15,488 bases of DNA from Lachnospiraceae bacterium (GCA_017464045.1 JAFUEG010000340.1:1-15488), one strand, 5' to 3'; shown: positions 6,734-15,350, counted from the stretch's first letter. The notes: generated from the sequence alone by a model not told the origin. A program made the numbers and translations.

Positions 6734-7087
6734 TTATCTATTCTCTCTCTTTAATTCTTCAGCAATTATCTTTAAAGGTTTATTATTTATTTTAGACTGC
6801 TCATTGTACTTAATATGGGCATATAAAGTGTTTGCTCTTATTTCTGCCGCATCCTGAATTTCTTTCGGTGATAATGAATTAATTTTATTTACCATATCAA
6901 TATAATACGCAAAGTTACGTCTATCAATAAAACGCATAAAATAAGACTTTAATATAATTATATTTTCATAATTATCATTTAACCACTTAATCTCATTTTT
7001 AATATTTTCATTATTTAAATCAATAAAATAATTATGCCATTCTGCTGCCTTATCCATAAAATCAAATACACCACTATATTTATTCAT
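6734..7087 (-). CDS. Hypothetical 117-aa protein, third gene of the HigB/HigA-ImmA unit
   Basis: I do not recognise the family. The protein is charged, rich in Asn, Ile and Lys, and appears mostly helical, with no signal peptide, membrane segment or known motif. The start (MNKYSGVFDFMDK) has AAGGAG seven bases upstream. It begins 24 bases after the stop of the HigA-ImmA gene, so it is probably co-transcribed with the toxin-antitoxin pair and could be an accessory factor or a substrate of the ImmA-like protease; both are guesses. No clear terminator follows; remnants of the AAA ATPase lie downstream. Confidence 0.7.
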   Translation of the reverse strand: MNKYSGVFDFMDKAAEWHNYFIDLNNENIKNEIKWLNDNYENIIILKSYFMRFIDRRNFAYYIDMVNKINSLSPKEIQDAAEIRANTLYAHIKYNEQSKINNKPLKIIAEELKRENR

Positions 7088-7111
7088 GCTTTTCTCCTTA
7101 TCTGCAATACA

Positions 7112-8164
7112 TTACCCTGCTATAACATAATGCTCCTTTAATACATTGTACATATTATGCCCAATAATCTCATCATTTTGCAGTCTTCCCACTACAATAC
7201 CCGGTGCGATACCCTGACTACCGGCAAATTCACAAATAGAATAATCCGAAAAGTCACCTTTTGCTAAAAATTCTTCATAACTATCTTTTGGAATCAGGAT
7301 ATCACCCGCCCATGTATCGGCATCATGCTCATCCTGTTCAGTGGTTCCATCCGTATTATTAATATGCCCCAATATAATATGCGCCATCTCGTGAAAGAAG
7401 CTAAACCAAAACTTATCCGCGTCCCTGCCTCTCGCTGTAAGTCCTACAACTATTTTATTACCATCCATAAATGTTGCACCCTGTAAAAATGAGCCCTTGA
7501 GATGCGGCAAAAATACCAATGCAATCCCATTATCCGCAAGAACTCGTTTTAGCTTTGGACAAAAGACGTTCGCTTTCATGTTGGTCATACTTCTGAATTC
7601 CTTCAAAGACTTTGTTAAACCTTTAACATTAATCGGTTCAACCTTAATGTCCCTCGCCATAATCTTAGCCTCCTGTGACCAAGCCATAAGTGCCAAATCG
7701 CTTTTATTTGTTATCGCCAATCTTCTACACGCTATCTTTGTTATCTGTTCATTTCCAAGCAATGATAGCTGAACGATCTCGAAATATTTTCTTAGATAAA
7801 GGACTTTTTCTTTTGCCTCTCTTGTCTTTGGTATCCAACCATACGCCGCCATCTCGCTGTACGGAAATTGTCTGGCTATCTCAATATCCTCATCCATGGA
7901 ATTCTCAGCCTCAACTCTCGCCAAATCCTCTCTGTACAAAGCCTCAAGATTATTCCAGAACTTTGCCGAAATACCCAATACCGTTTCCAATCTTATGGAA
8001 ACATCAGGTGTAAGCTGAACTTCACCATTGACAAGCTTGCTTATATGCTTTGTCGACATATTCATTCTTGCCGCAAATTCCTTCTGGCTCATGCCTCTGT
8101 CTGCCAACTGGTCTTTAATTGTTGCTCCGGGTGGTACTGCAATGAAACTTTTACTCCTTACCAT
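7112..8164 (-). CDS. HigA-like XRE antitoxin fused to ImmA/IrrE metallopeptidase domain
   Basis: This 350-residue protein has an N-terminal XRE HTH domain (about residues 15-70, with MSQKEFAARMNMSTKHISKL) of the HigA type, followed by a long helical middle and a C-terminal ImmA/IrrE zinc peptidase domain. The protease motif HEMAH is at residues 258-262 and the supporting EHDADTWAGDILIP follows at 279-292. GGGAGGAAA before the ATG supports the start. It lies 27 bases downstream of a HigB-like toxin gene. ImmA/IrrE enzymes cleave phage or stress repressors; here the same chain binds DNA, so it may act as antitoxin, repressor and protease. The fused architecture is known in Firmicutes. Confidence 0.9.
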   Translation of the reverse strand: MVRSKSFIAVPPGATIKDQLADRGMSQKEFAARMNMSTKHISKLVNGEVQLTPDVSIRLETVLGISAKFWNNLEALYREDLARVEAENSMDEDIEIARQFPYSEMAAYGWIPKTREAKEKVLYLRKYFEIVQLSLLGNEQITKIACRRLAITNKSDLALMAWSQEAKIMARDIKVEPINVKGLTKSLKEFRSMTNMKANVFCPKLKRVLADNGIALVFLPHLKGSFLQGATFMDGNKIVVGLTARGRDADKFWFSFFHEMAHIILGHINNTDGTTEQDEHDADTWAGDILIPKDSYEEFLAKGDFSDYSICEFAGSQGIAPGIVVGRLQNDEIIGHNMYNVLKEHYVIAG

Positions 8165-8191
8165 AACATTTCCTCCCTTTCATGCTATATA

Positions 8192-8488
8192 CTAATGATA
8201 ATTAGTTATCTCTAAAATATTCACTATCTGAATATCTTTTCCTTTCTTTTCAAACACCAACCTATATGGTTGTTCTAAGTCCATGGCGTATTGACCTTTT
8301 CTGTTCTGTGATAAAGGATGACATCGACTAATATGATGTTCAATCAGAAACTCTACAGTATCAGCAGCTATTATTTGTCCTATACACTGAAAAATTTTAT
8401 AAGACATATTTTTACCATATGTTCTATCGGCTATCTTAGCATCTGTACAAACTTTTTCCATTTTCTTATTTGCATATGTAATTTCCAA
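8192..8488 (-). CDS. higB: HigB-like RelE/ParE family toxin
   Basis: This 98-residue protein has the HigB core pattern in its C-terminal half, RCHPLSQNRKGQYAMDLEQP then YRLVFE, and ends in NYH as many HigB proteins do. HigB toxins are ribosome-dependent mRNA endonucleases that act in the cytosol and are neutralised by HigA. The start is TTG, with GAGGTGA just upstream, which fits the low translation expected for a toxin. The gene order toxin then antitoxin is the normal higBA order. It is the first gene after a near-consensus promoter flanked by two operator-like palindromes. Confidence 0.85.
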   Translation of the reverse strand: MEITYANKKMEKVCTDAKIADRTYGKNMSYKIFQCIGQIIAADTVEFLIEHHISRCHPLSQNRKGQYAMDLEQPYRLVFEKKGKDIQIVNILEITNYH

Positions 8489-8505
8489 ATTATCACCTCA
8501 TTTTA

Positions 8506-8522
8506 TTTACCTTAGAGGTAAA
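8506..8522. promoter_or_regulatory. Operator-like palindrome 1 of the higBA unit
   Basis: TTTACCT and AGGTAAA are arms of a 17-bp palindrome with a 3-base centre. It lies immediately downstream of the -10 box, across the predicted transcription start. The HTH domain of the HigA-ImmA protein is the likely ligand. Confidence 0.75.
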
Positions 8523-8525
8523 CTA

Positions 8526-8554
8526 ATAATAGTCTCTTTAGGAATAAATGTCAA
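8526..8554 (-). promoter_or_regulatory. Promoter of the higB/higA-ImmA operon
   Basis: On the minus strand TTGACA (8549-8554), a 17-base spacer and TATTAT (8526-8531) make a near-perfect sigma-A promoter about 40 bases before the TTG start codon of higB. Confidence 0.85.
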
Positions 8555-8562
8555 TATATTTA

Positions 8563-8579
8563 TTTACCTATAAGGTCGT
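8563..8579. promoter_or_regulatory. Operator-like palindrome 2 of the higBA unit
   Basis: TTTACCT-ATA-AGGT repeats the first operator with one eroded arm. It sits just upstream of the -35 box. The centres of the two operators are 57 bases apart and bracket the promoter. Confidence 0.65.
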
Positions 8580-8667
8580 TTTTTAGATTGTCAGTATTGA
8601 ATTAAGACATTAACATAGTGTAATTCAAATAAATCAATTTTTTCTAATATATTATTTTATCGGGAAG

Positions 8668-8712
8668 TAAAATAAAGAAATGCTATAAATACAAATATTA
8701 TATTTATAGCAT
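8668..8712 (-). terminator. Rho-independent terminator after the RhuM fragment
   Basis: A 12-bp inverted repeat (ATGCTATAAATA, 8680-8691, and its complement, 8701-8712) has a 9-base loop and is followed on the minus strand by TTCTTTATTTTA. It begins four bases after the stop codon of the RhuM fragment. Confidence 0.8.
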
Positions 8713-8716
8713 AAGT

Positions 8717-9031
8717 TTAGCAGTTTTGATAAAATTCGTCAATATATTTATTTTGAGAATAATAAAACTTATAATTATAAGTTTTCCCATCATCCGCAGT
8801 TTGTGCAAATTTTGCACAAACTGAATTTTCATCCAATTCACCGTCTTTAAATATATTATTTAGATGTTTTGTGACAACACTTCTATCTATATCAAATAAC
8901 TGACCGATTGCCTTTTGAGTCAACCATACATCCTGATTCTGTATACGTACTTCTATTCCATCTTCTCCAGAATCTCTGGTGAACACAAGGAAATCTATTG
9001 TGCTATTTCTTACTTTTATTTCTTTACCCAT
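8717..9031 (-). pseudogene. RhuM (virulence-protein family) N-terminal fragment
   Basis: This 104-residue open frame matches the beginning of RhuM-family proteins: QDVWLTQKAIGQLFDIDRSV, then KHLNNIFKDGELDENSVCAK and TADDGKTYNYKFY. Full members run to about 300 residues or more; here the match stops after KFY and is replaced by a short unrelated tail (YSQNKYIDEFYQNC) before the stop and a terminator. It therefore looks like a 3' deletion product. The start at 9031 has AAAGGAA eight bases upstream; an alternative ATG at 9049 overlaps the stop of the preceding gene (ATGA) but lacks a ribosome binding site. The first part is DNA-binding-like and could still be made. Function of RhuM is unsettled. 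Confidence 0.75.
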
Positions 9032-9045
9032 AATGACTGTTCCTT

Positions 9046-10227
9046 TCATAGGCTATTTTGCTTTATATACAATGCATCCTTATCAAACAACACATCCATA
9101 GGATTATTATAAAGCATATTTACTCTGTCAATATTATCAATAAATACTTTCACATCATCAGTTCTGTTCTCTGAAAATAAAATCATGGTCTTCTGCGTCT
9201 TTCTTGTATTTTTATCCAATATTTCGTCACTTTTAGCTATTAAATTTTCATCAAGCTGCGACTTACTGATTACAGGAATCCTGGCAATGGTTTTGCCTGC
9301 CAATTTACTTGCCTTTGATGCACCCTTCATAAGGTACGAACCAACTGATGTCTTGGCAGAGTTTTCTATCTGATTATAACATTCGGTATATAATTCCTTA
9401 TATTGTATACTGTATTTTTCAATTGTTTTGGAAACACCGGTCAGGTAATTACTCTCAAAATTTTCAAGCAGCATTACCTCCATAAATGCTGAAAATGCAA
9501 ACTGATATAATGCAAGCTTGTAATAATTAAGCTTTGATTGTACATCCGAAACAAGCCTGTCCGTCTGCTGATTAATATGTATTAATGACTTCTTATTAAT
9601 AATTTCGCCTATCTGTTTTTTATAAAATATAATGTTTTGTTCTGATGTCTGCCTTATATCAAGAACTTTGATGTGCATATTATTCTTGTAACGCTCATTA
9701 TCATAATTAAATTTATAATTATTCAATACATCTGACAAAAAGTTCAAATTACCTTTTAATTCAGACTCATTTTTTTGTTCAAGAAAGCCGAGAATCTGCT
9801 GCTGTGTCTGCTGAATCTTATCAAGTTTCTTTTCGATACCCATGAGAGCAACACCCATACATATAAGTGCCGGATTAACAGCCATAGTTGTTTGAACAGT
9901 AGTATTGACCGGATTATATACAGCATTTCCCTGCAACTTACCATTTTTAAATACTCCGGTAAGCATGTCTATTCCATTTCCATCCAAGGAAGCAACTGTT
10001 CCTGTATAACCACGCATATTTAAAGCATAAAGTTGCTGCCCACCATTGACAGTAGATGTAGCAGTTCGAAATGCCTATGGTATCTGTGCAAAAACAGAAC
10101 CCAAAGAAGCAACACCGTCAAATGAGTAACGGGTATAGTCCTTTAATGCCGTTTCTTCTTCAAATACTATCGGTGTGTATTCTATGTCCATTATGGATTT
10201 GATTATTTCGGTTTTTGAATTGTTCAT
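9046..10227 (-). pseudogene. Coiled-coil hypothetical protein interrupted by an in-frame TAG
   Basis: The gene starts MNNSKTEIIKSIMDIEYTP at 10227 and reads continuously to 9046 except for a TAG at 10077-10075, after 50 codons (AQIP-stop-AFRTA). Sequence on both sides stays in the same frame and looks coding, so this is a single nonsense change (CAG or GAG to TAG is simplest) rather than two genes. The 3' part alone is a 323-codon frame from an ATG at 10017. That part holds a hydrophobic stretch (ALICMGVALMGI), a Gln-rich coiled coil (KLDKIQQTQQQILGFLEQKN) and long helices. AGGAG lies 12 bases before the upstream ATG. No family is recognised. RhuM follows with an ATGA overlap. Confidence 0.7.
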
Positions 10228-10382
10228 TAAAATATTAATCTCCTATGTAATAAATATTAGTTATCAATATGGACTTTCACTATGACTTAATTCTATCTCT
10301 TCAAACCCTTTTAATTTTGAGAACAATTTAAAATCTGATTTCCATTGAATTTAATTCTTTATATTATTACAATCATTTAATT

Positions 10383-12383
10383 TCAATCAACGTTAATAAT
10401 ATCAGATTTTTCATCACTCAATTTACTTATATATTTTTCTATTTCTCCTTTTAAAAAATTGATTGCAATCTCCCTCGTTACTCCTTCATACTTAATCATA
10501 TCGCGATTACTTAAATCTTCTTTTAAAAGTTTTAATAATTCTAAATCTCGCAAATAAAAATCCTTAACATTTCCCATATAATATATCACAGAAAACGAGT
10601 CCGCTATAGTATATACATCTTTTAAGTTGCTTATATTAATTAACTCAATTATTTTATTTATATCAATATATGACATAAACGACCGCTTTCCACAATAATA
10701 TTCCGTTCTATTTCTACAATGTTTATAAAAATTGTCAGCATTACAATATATATTTTCTTCATCTATTTCTGCTTTTTCAATCAATGAATTTCTTAATTTT
10801 CTATTTTGTGCAATCGGAGCATATATTTTTTCAAAGTCATTCTTATCGTCTTCATTGCTAAAAGAAATAGGAATATCATTTTCATATTGTATTTTATCAT
10901 CATTCATAATCAAATTTATCATTATTTGTTGAACCTCTATAATATCTCCACTATATAATTTATTTTTTGAGAAAAAAAGCAACAAATCTATTATTTTCGA
11001 ATAATCTCTATATGAATATTTATTATTCTTTAATTCCTCCAACATATTATTAACATGATATTTTATATCTTCATCCTCCATATATCTCCAATCAACCAAC
11101 TCCTTATAAGCTAAACCTGTTGATTGGACTATTTCATTTTCATATAATCTTTCTCGTTCTTTACGCATTTCAATGCTCTTTGCTGCATCTATTAAATCTT
11201 TTTCTTTAAGGAAACCAGTTTTTACATAATTATCTATGTACGAGAATTTAATTATATGTATATATTCTTTTTTTTCCAAATGCACATAATCATAATCACC
11301 ATAATATGCACTTGATATTATTTTTAAATTATTGCGATACGAAACAACAACCCATATACTATATCTTATAAATTCTTCAATTATATCATTAAAAAAATCG
11401 TTATTCTTCAAATTGTTATCACATGCTAGAAATATATTTTTGAATATATCTATCCATACAATGATATTTCTAATATTTCTATTATTTACTTCATTAAAAC
11501 CCGATATAATATTCTCTATTTGCTTGATTAAAAAATTATTATATATTTCATTTTCAACATACCCCTTATATCTATCATTTCCAATCAATAAATCATTAAT
11601 AATTTCTTCATTACTTTCACAATAATTATAGGTCTTTCCAACAATTTTTTCTTTTATATCCTTATAAATATAATTTTCAGAATAAAGATGTTCTGTTATT
11701 TCTTTTAATTCATCAATAGTAATATCGCTATTTTCATTTATATTCTCTTTTTTTAAACCTTCTTTATTATCTAATATAACTTTTCTTTCTCCAGTTAATA
11801 TAGTTTGATATTTTTGTTCAACATTAGTGTTTACAAATATTTTACCAATATTTTTTTCATCAGCTAATATAATAACTTTACAGTCACAATGTTCAATTAA
11901 ATTATTAACAAACCCAAATAATTCATTAATTGGAATTGTACATCTTTCCAAATCGTCAAAACAAACAACTAAATTTTTTATTTTAGTCAAATTCGTTACT
12001 TTACTAAAAGCCTTACTTAAATCTGCTTTAACCGGACCGATTGAAAGAGAAAAAACATTGCTTAAAATTCCTAAAAGACCTGCTGTCTTTTTTACTACTT
12101 CTTTACCCTTATTATTCTTCGAATAAAACAAATAATCAGCCATTACTTGTTTTGATAATGTTTCAATAGAACTAATTCCATACAAAGATATATAGATATT
12201 TTTTCTTCTTTTTTTATTATTGGGATTACTAATCTTATTTATTTCTCCAATTAGATACTTTTCATATAAGAAAGTTTTACCGCATCCCCATGGTCCATTT
12301 ATTAATATAGCATATTTAGCTTTTTCATCCTTTATATAGTTTTTTACAGCTAATATAATCTCACTTTTATTAATAATAATCAC
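10383..12383 (-). CDS. KAP-family P-loop NTPase
   Basis: This 666-residue protein has Walker A GPWGCGKT at residues 30-37 and Walker B NLVVCFDDLER at about 137-147, the hallmarks of KAP-type STAND-related NTPases. The remaining 450 residues are Asn/Ile/Lys-rich and helical, with no recognised effector domain. I see no clear paired membrane helices between the Walker motifs, unlike many KAP proteins; residues 102-118 are only mildly hydrophobic. The start is GTG at 12383, and its AAGGA site is only one base away, which is unusual. KAP NTPases occur in anti-phage loci. The base composition is markedly AT-rich compared with the genes at the left of the window, consistent with transfer. It lies about 130 bases downstream of the MmeI-like enzyme. 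Confidence 0.8.
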   Translation of the reverse strand: MIIINKSEIILAVKNYIKDEKAKYAILINGPWGCGKTFLYEKYLIGEINKISNPNNKKRRKNIYISLYGISSIETLSKQVMADYLFYSKNNKGKEVVKKTAGLLGILSNVFSLSIGPVKADLSKAFSKVTNLTKIKNLVVCFDDLERCTIPINELFGFVNNLIEHCDCKVIILADEKNIGKIFVNTNVEQKYQTILTGERKVILDNKEGLKKENINENSDITIDELKEITEHLYSENYIYKDIKEKIVGKTYNYCESNEEIINDLLIGNDRYKGYVENEIYNNFLIKQIENIISGFNEVNNRNIRNIIVWIDIFKNIFLACDNNLKNNDFFNDIIEEFIRYSIWVVVSYRNNLKIISSAYYGDYDYVHLEKKEYIHIIKFSYIDNYVKTGFLKEKDLIDAAKSIEMRKERERLYENEIVQSTGLAYKELVDWRYMEDEDIKYHVNNMLEELKNNKYSYRDYSKIIDLLLFFSKNKLYSGDIIEVQQIMINLIMNDDKIQYENDIPISFSNEDDKNDFEKIYAPIAQNRKLRNSLIEKAEIDEENIYCNADNFYKHCRNRTEYYCGKRSFMSYIDINKIIELINISNLKDVYTIADSFSVIYYMGNVKDFYLRDLELLKLLKEDLSNRDMIKYEGVTREIAINFLKGEIEKYISKLSDEKSDIINVD

Positions 12384-12404
12384 ATCCTTATTTATTTAAC
12401 TAAT

Positions 12405-12432
12405 AATATAAATAACAATTTACACCTTGCAA
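12405..12432 (-). promoter_or_regulatory. Candidate promoter for the KAP NTPase gene
   Basis: On the minus strand TTGCAA (12427-12432) and TATATT (12405-12410) have a 16-base spacer. The predicted leader would be only about 15 bases. Such matches are easily found by chance in AT-rich DNA. Confidence 0.35.
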
Positions 12433-12510
12433 TATAGACAAACAATATACAATTACAAATCTTATATATAAAAACACTCTTACCAAATATTTGCTAATTG
12501 TTATAAAAAT

Positions 12511-15303
12511 TCATCTAATATATTCTTGAAATAGTTTCATTAATTCCGCAATACAATCTGATTTTGACATATCTCTAATTGAAAAGTTATATGCTTGCAT
12601 AACAGCTCTATCATTAATAGTATGAGCCTTATTAAGCTCTGGAGGCATAAACACAGGATCATATAAATCAGCAAGACTACTCTCTGGGTAAAGAGCTCTT
12701 ACATCTAATATTCTTTTTGCTGATTCTTCTATCTTTTGTCTTTGAGCCTCAGTAGGATTAGGCCAAGGGAAATTATTATACACTATTCCTGCAGAATACC
12801 TATATCGCATTTCTAATCTTCCACATACCGCACTCATCCACGCCATATGTACATTTGAAGTCATTATTCCAAATTCATATAAACCTATATTAGGAATCAT
12901 TAAATTTGCATCTCCACATATCACATCTGGAGTTTCATAACCTATCGGAATATAAATTCTCTTTTCAGAAGAATGTCTAGGAACAATCAAATAATTTCCA
13001 TCAGGTTGTCGTATTTCTCCAAACAACATTGGAGCGGCAGCTAATTTTCTTGTTGCTTCCCTTTGGCTTTTCTCTCTCATTTTCTTAACAGACTCTATAG
13101 CTTCTTTTATAGGTTTTATGTAAGAATATTCTTTTGGAGAAATACCTTTCAACCAAAGGCACCACCTAACCTTATTGTGTAAAAATTCAGTTGCGCCAAC
13201 AAATCTTTTAAAGAATCTTTCAGATTCTGGATATTTTTCCACAATATCATTTTTAGTTTCATCATCAAAATCGCTTAGATAACCACCATCATTTGGCATA
13301 TTGCCAAAAACTATCTGTGGCACATCACATATTGGCATTTTTATATTTGATATAAAAACATTTGGTGCATCTATCAAATAAGCATTAATATTATTTGCTA
13401 TTATAAAATTATCGTTTTCAAACAATCTTCTTATAGATTCAACGAAACTAAATCCAATAATTACACAATGAACATGTGCTTTAATATTAGCTTCGCTATC
13501 CCACCTAAATGTTCTATATGCAAAATTAATTTTAATTCCCTTTTTAAATAAATCACGCCATAATATTGATACCGATTCTCCTTGTGTAATAGAATTGGTA
13601 GATACAAGGGCTGATTTTATCTTTGTATTTTCCATATAATCAGATGCCTTTTTATACCAACATGAAACATAATCTAAATTACCAGCGTTTTTCCATTTTT
13701 TTCCAAAAACCTTTAACAAATCCTCCTTTTGTATTTTAGACATTAATCTAGCCCCAACAAACGGAGGATTCCCCATTACAAAATTGCATTCACTTGAAGA
13801 AATCACGTCATTCCAATCAATTCTAAGCGCATTACCTTCTGTTATATTAACATATGACTTTAAAGGCAAAAATTGAGCATTAATATCGGCAAAAGATAAG
13901 GTTTCTTTCATCATCTGTGCTTCTGCTATCCAAAGAGCCGTCTTTGCAACAGTAACCGCAAAATCATTTATCTCTATACCATAAAATTGCTGAATTGAAA
14001 CCTTTATATCAAGCATATCTGTTACATCCATAAAATCAAGAACCATCTGTCCCGATGATACATCCTGTTTTAATTCCTTAAGTATTTGATTCTCCAACTT
14101 TCTAAGAGAAGTGTAACTTTCCGTCAAAAAATTTCCAGAGCCTGCTGCAGGATCTAAAAATCGTAACGAAGCAATTTTATCCTGCAACTTTTGTAAAGCC
14201 TTTGTTCTTGCTCCACCAACATTGGATTTATTCTTGCATTCTTCAAATTCTTCTTTTAATGTATCCAAAAACAATGGATCAATAACCTTATGAATATTTT
14301 CAATTGAAGTATAGTGCATTCCTCCTGATCTTCTTGTTTCAGGATTTAATGTACTTTCAAAAATCGCACCAAATATTGTCGGACTTATCTCACTCCAATC
14401 AAAATCATTTGATGCTTTTTGCAGCAACAAATCCTTCAATTCATCTGTAAACTGAGGTATAGCAATATCCTCGTCCGAGAACAGTCCGCCATTAACATAC
14501 GGAAACGCCAACAAATCTTCATCTTCATCCGGATCCCTTTCATCTTCCGGTGTATCTAAAATTCTAAATAAATCCTTCAATGCCCTTCTAATCTTCTTAG
14601 GTTCAACATCTGTAAGATAATCATGAAACATATCTTTTTTACCAAATAATCCTGCATCTTCAGCATACATACAAAAAACAAGCCTTACACATAGCTTATT
14701 CAAACTTTTTAATGTATCCTCATTAGGTTCAGCATAATTTTTATATAATTCATCATATAATAAACCTACTATATCACCAGCTTGTAAAGAAACTTCCATC
14801 TCTCTTGTAATTTTTACAGAATCTTTTTTCACAAGAAAGTTCAATCTATAAAATTCAGTTTGCAAATTTTCAATATTAATCTTTTGAATATCTGATTCTG
14901 GATTACGTAAATTCATATCATATATCCATATCTCAGCAAAATTAGATGTAACAATGTAGCGCGCTTTTTCAGAATAAGGCAAATTATCATTATATCGTTT
15001 TGCCTGCTCATATGGAGTTAGGTCGACATCCCCTGAATTATGTATTTTTTTATCAAGAGCTTTACCAAAGCTCTTTTGTTCTATAAGAACCTTTGTTTCA
15101 GGAATATATGCATCTATTCTCTTTGTATTACCATCAATAAGAACCTTTTTTTGAAACTCTATTTTATCAGTTGCATCATCTATTCCGAGTATCCTTTGAA
15201 ATATATCAAGCCAATAAGAACGATCATCCTCGTCCTCACGACCACGATTAACCCATTTTTGATAAAATTTTCTTGATGCTTCTCTTGTTTCTGAATCTGT
15301 CAT
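12511..15303 (-). CDS. MmeI-like type IIL/IIG restriction-modification enzyme
   Basis: This 930-residue single-chain enzyme combines nuclease, N6-adenine methyltransferase and target recognition. A PD-(D/E)XK site near the N-terminus is formed by Asp64 in RIDAY and Glu75/Lys77 in IEQK. A helical connector follows. The methyltransferase has motif X-like HYTSIENIHK (about 330), motif I FLDPAAGSGNF (382-392) and catalytic motif IV NPPF (512-515). A target recognition domain and C-terminal region with RYRYSAGIVYNNFPWP follow. Length agrees with MmeI relatives of about 920 residues. The start at 15303 is chosen over GTG at 15312 because AAGGAG overlaps that GTG and is eight bases from the ATG. No separate nuclease or specificity gene is seen, as expected for this class. 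It appears intact. Confidence 0.9.
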   Translation of the reverse strand: MTDSETREASRKFYQKWVNRGREDEDDRSYWLDIFQRILGIDDATDKIEFQKKVLIDGNTKRIDAYIPETKVLIEQKSFGKALDKKIHNSGDVDLTPYEQAKRYNDNLPYSEKARYIVTSNFAEIWIYDMNLRNPESDIQKINIENLQTEFYRLNFLVKKDSVKITREMEVSLQAGDIVGLLYDELYKNYAEPNEDTLKSLNKLCVRLVFCMYAEDAGLFGKKDMFHDYLTDVEPKKIRRALKDLFRILDTPEDERDPDEDEDLLAFPYVNGGLFSDEDIAIPQFTDELKDLLLQKASNDFDWSEISPTIFGAIFESTLNPETRRSGGMHYTSIENIHKVIDPLFLDTLKEEFEECKNKSNVGGARTKALQKLQDKIASLRFLDPAAGSGNFLTESYTSLRKLENQILKELKQDVSSGQMVLDFMDVTDMLDIKVSIQQFYGIEINDFAVTVAKTALWIAEAQMMKETLSFADINAQFLPLKSYVNITEGNALRIDWNDVISSSECNFVMGNPPFVGARLMSKIQKEDLLKVFGKKWKNAGNLDYVSCWYKKASDYMENTKIKSALVSTNSITQGESVSILWRDLFKKGIKINFAYRTFRWDSEANIKAHVHCVIIGFSFVESIRRLFENDNFIIANNINAYLIDAPNVFISNIKMPICDVPQIVFGNMPNDGGYLSDFDDETKNDIVEKYPESERFFKRFVGATEFLHNKVRWCLWLKGISPKEYSYIKPIKEAIESVKKMREKSQREATRKLAAAPMLFGEIRQPDGNYLIVPRHSSEKRIYIPIGYETPDVICGDANLMIPNIGLYEFGIMTSNVHMAWMSAVCGRLEMRYRYSAGIVYNNFPWPNPTEAQRQKIEESAKRILDVRALYPESSLADLYDPVFMPPELNKAHTINDRAVMQAYNFSIRDMSKSDCIAELMKLFQEYIR

Positions 15304-15311
15304 TTCTAACA

Positions 15312-15317
15312 CTCCTT
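15312..15317 (-). promoter_or_regulatory. Ribosome binding site fixing the MmeI-like enzyme start
   Basis: AAGGAG on the minus strand is eight bases before the ATG at 15303 and overlaps the alternative GTG at 15312-15310, excluding that start. Confidence 0.8.
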
Positions 15318-15333
15318 CCTATTATGTCAAGCC

Positions 15334-15350
15334 TAAAATCATTGATTTTA
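15334..15350. repeat. Perfect palindrome upstream of the restriction-modification gene
   Basis: TAAAATCA and TGATTTTA flank a single central base, 31 bases upstream of the start codon. On the minus strand it is followed by TTGACATAAT, which could be an extended -10 element, placing the palindrome where a repressor or autoregulating methyltransferase might bind. It lacks a T-run on the minus strand, so it is not a terminator for an upstream gene. Confidence 0.5.

Noticed and set aside
10264..10350. Minus-strand stretch of 27 codons (ending IELSHSESPY) that could be the tail of a lost gene
   Set aside because: It has no start codon and is short enough to occur by chance in this AT-rich spacer; too little sequence to assign a family.
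15322..15331. TTGACA on the minus strand just before the MmeI-like gene as a -35 box
   Set aside because: A matching -10 box would fall inside the coding region; at most TTGACATAAT is an extended -10 element.
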